Positions 13,597 to 14,371 of a stretch of DNA of 14,371 bases are shown piece after piece. The translations under genes and the position numbers were made by a program. Position 1 is the stretch's first letter, and each line of letters starts with the position of its first letter. A model generated the notes under the pieces. The model saw only the letters and a program-made list of their open reading frames with translations. It was not told where the DNA came from and ran no database searches. Origin of the DNA: Solirubrobacteraceae bacterium. Its GTDB lineage: Bacteria > Actinomycetota > Thermoleophilia > Solirubrobacterales > Solirubrobacteraceae. The stretch lies in assembly GCA_016462245.1 (NCBI GenBank), contig JAEMTR010000018.1, positions 1-14,371 of the forward strand. Reading direction: 5' to 3'.

Positions 13597-14371
13597 GAGC
13601 GTTTTACCTCAACCAACGGGCCCTCGAGCAGCGCGGCGCTCTCTCCCGGAATTGAGGTCTGTAGGAAGACGGTCCCATCGGGCGCGCTGGCACGGATGTG
13701 AGCCAAGCCGGTAACCGAATCGCCGTTCGAGGCGACGGTCACGTTCTCGCCGTGGGCGATTCCAAGCCGCTCGGCGTCTGCGGGAGAGATCTCAACGCGC
13801 TGGCGTGGGTGGAGGAAGGCCAGCGCTGGCGAGGCCTCAACTTCAGGCGAGGCCCAGATCGAGCGGAAGCTGCCGAGCCGCAGAAGGCCGTTTGGTGAGG
13901 CGGCGGCTGGTGGCGCGTCAAGCGTAAACGGCGCCGCCGGAGCGCTCGGGAACGAGGCCGCAGCTTCGCGCTCGCTCCAGCGAATCCCAACGCCGCCGAG
14001 CAGGTCGAGCGAAAGACCGGCGTAGAACGGCACCTGTTCGAAGATCCGCGCGCTGACCATTGAGCAGGTCAGGGCCTTCGGGTCGTTGCCGATCCGTGCC
14101 GCCAGCTCAGCCAGCAGCGCCCACTCGGCGCGCGTTTCGCCCTGGCGGGCGATCGAGCGGCGCAGGCGCTGAACGCGGCTGTCCGGGTGGACAACGGTTC
14201 CTTCCTTCTCGGCGTAGGACTCGGCCGGGAAGACGACGTTGGCGTGCTCGAGCACGGCCGGTGTGAGGAAGGCGGCGTGGGCGATCACGGTGCTGGCTTT
14301 GCCGAGCGCACGCTGCCAGAGCGCTGAGCTGGGCTGGTCGAGCAGCGGGTCGCTGTGGAGCAGGATCACGG
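13593..14371 (-). CDS. nuoG: NADH-quinone oxidoreductase subunit G, C-terminal part
   Basis: The C-terminal 259 or so residues of the large iron-sulfur subunit of the complex I electron-input arm; the frame is open to the window end, so the gene begins outside. The visible part is the end of the molybdopterin-oxidoreductase-like domain, with HANVVFPAESYAEKEGT (42-58 of the fragment) and VQRLRRSIARQGETRAEW, typical of NuoG. A Pro/Ala linker (about 140-160) follows. Next is a small beta-barrel domain of the molydopterin-dinucleotide-binding type, with PRQRVEISPADAERLGIAHG (188-207) and GENVTVASNGDSV. The N-terminal ferredoxin and cluster-binding regions are not in the window. Its TGA overlaps the TTG start of nuoH. 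Alternatives such as formate dehydrogenase are excluded by the adjoining nuoH. Confidence 0.95.
   Translation of the reverse strand, partial: VILLHSDPLLDQPSSALWQRALGKASTVIAHAAFLTPAVLEHANVVFPAESYAEKEGTVVHPDSRVQRLRRSIARQGETRAEWALLAELAARIGNDPKALTCSMVSARIFEQVPFYAGLSLDLLGGVGIRWSEREAAASFPSAPAAPFTLDAPPAAASPNGLLRLGSFRSIWASPEVEASPALAFLHPRQRVEISPADAERLGIAHGENVTVASNGDSVTGLAHIRASAPDGTVFLQTSIPGESAALLEGPLVEVKRS
13606..13611 (-). promoter_or_regulatory. Shine-Dalgarno sequence supporting the TTG start of nuoH
   Basis: TGAGGT on the minus strand lies inside the end of nuoG, 9 bases before TTG 13596. It supports this unusual start codon over later in-frame ATGs. Confidence 0.7.

Noticed and set aside
5923..14371. 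Possible Mrp antiporter or formate-hydrogenlyase cluster instead of complex I
   Set aside because: The presence and order of nuoG, H, I, J, K, L, M and N, with NuoI's two 4Fe-4S motifs, fit only the complex I operon.

Overview
The window is GC-rich, densely coded, and carries no RNA genes, mobile elements or CRISPR arrays. The layout is typical of a high-GC actinobacterium. The 14-subunit-type complex I operon, the unusual double-length ThyX protein and the TAnnnT-type leaderless starts suggest the class Thermoleophilia (Solirubrobacterales-like). This placement is inferred from gene content and style, because no marker RNA is present.

Left part (1-4291): a set of small, mostly single-gene units. 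In order these are the 3' end of a HAD-family phosphatase; a YbhN/LPG-synthase-type integral membrane protein; a small unrecognised 91-residue protein on the minus strand; an alpha/beta-hydrolase-fold protein that lacks the catalytic serine; an unrecognised multi-pass membrane protein with a basic tail; and a classical SDR oxidoreductase. Their start codons have no usable Shine-Dalgarno sequence. Instead a -10-like hexamer (TAnnnT, or TGTAAT in one case) lies 6-10 bases upstream of the start codon, which suggests leaderless mRNAs. The small gene and the hydrolase diverge from a 15-bp gap that appears to hold one symmetric, bidirectional -10 element.

Middle (4298-5875, minus strand): a 525-residue ThyX-like protein made of two ThyX-type halves. 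The canonical ThyX signature is split between them: RPR(x)7SxRY in the N-half and RHR(x)7T in the C-half.

Right part (5923-14371, minus strand): the distal half of the NADH:quinone oxidoreductase operon in the standard order, nuoG(3' part)-H-I-J-K-L-M-N. Genes abut or overlap by 4 bases (TTGA, ATGA, GTGA), several with internal Shine-Dalgarno sequences, so translation is probably coupled. These subunits form the C-terminal part of the NuoG electron-input arm subunit, the NuoI ferredoxin-like link, the NuoH quinone/E-channel subunit and the membrane arm with three antiporter-like subunits. NuoL has Ala where the TM5 glutamate of antiporter-like subunits is expected. NuoM has Asp there and a degenerate PDAH-type motif, while NuoN looks canonical.

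No gene-free stretch exceeds 300 bases; the longest gaps are about 50 bases. The points most worth following up are the split-motif ThyX, the NuoL/NuoM substitutions, the symmetric divergent promoter and the serine-less hydrolase.
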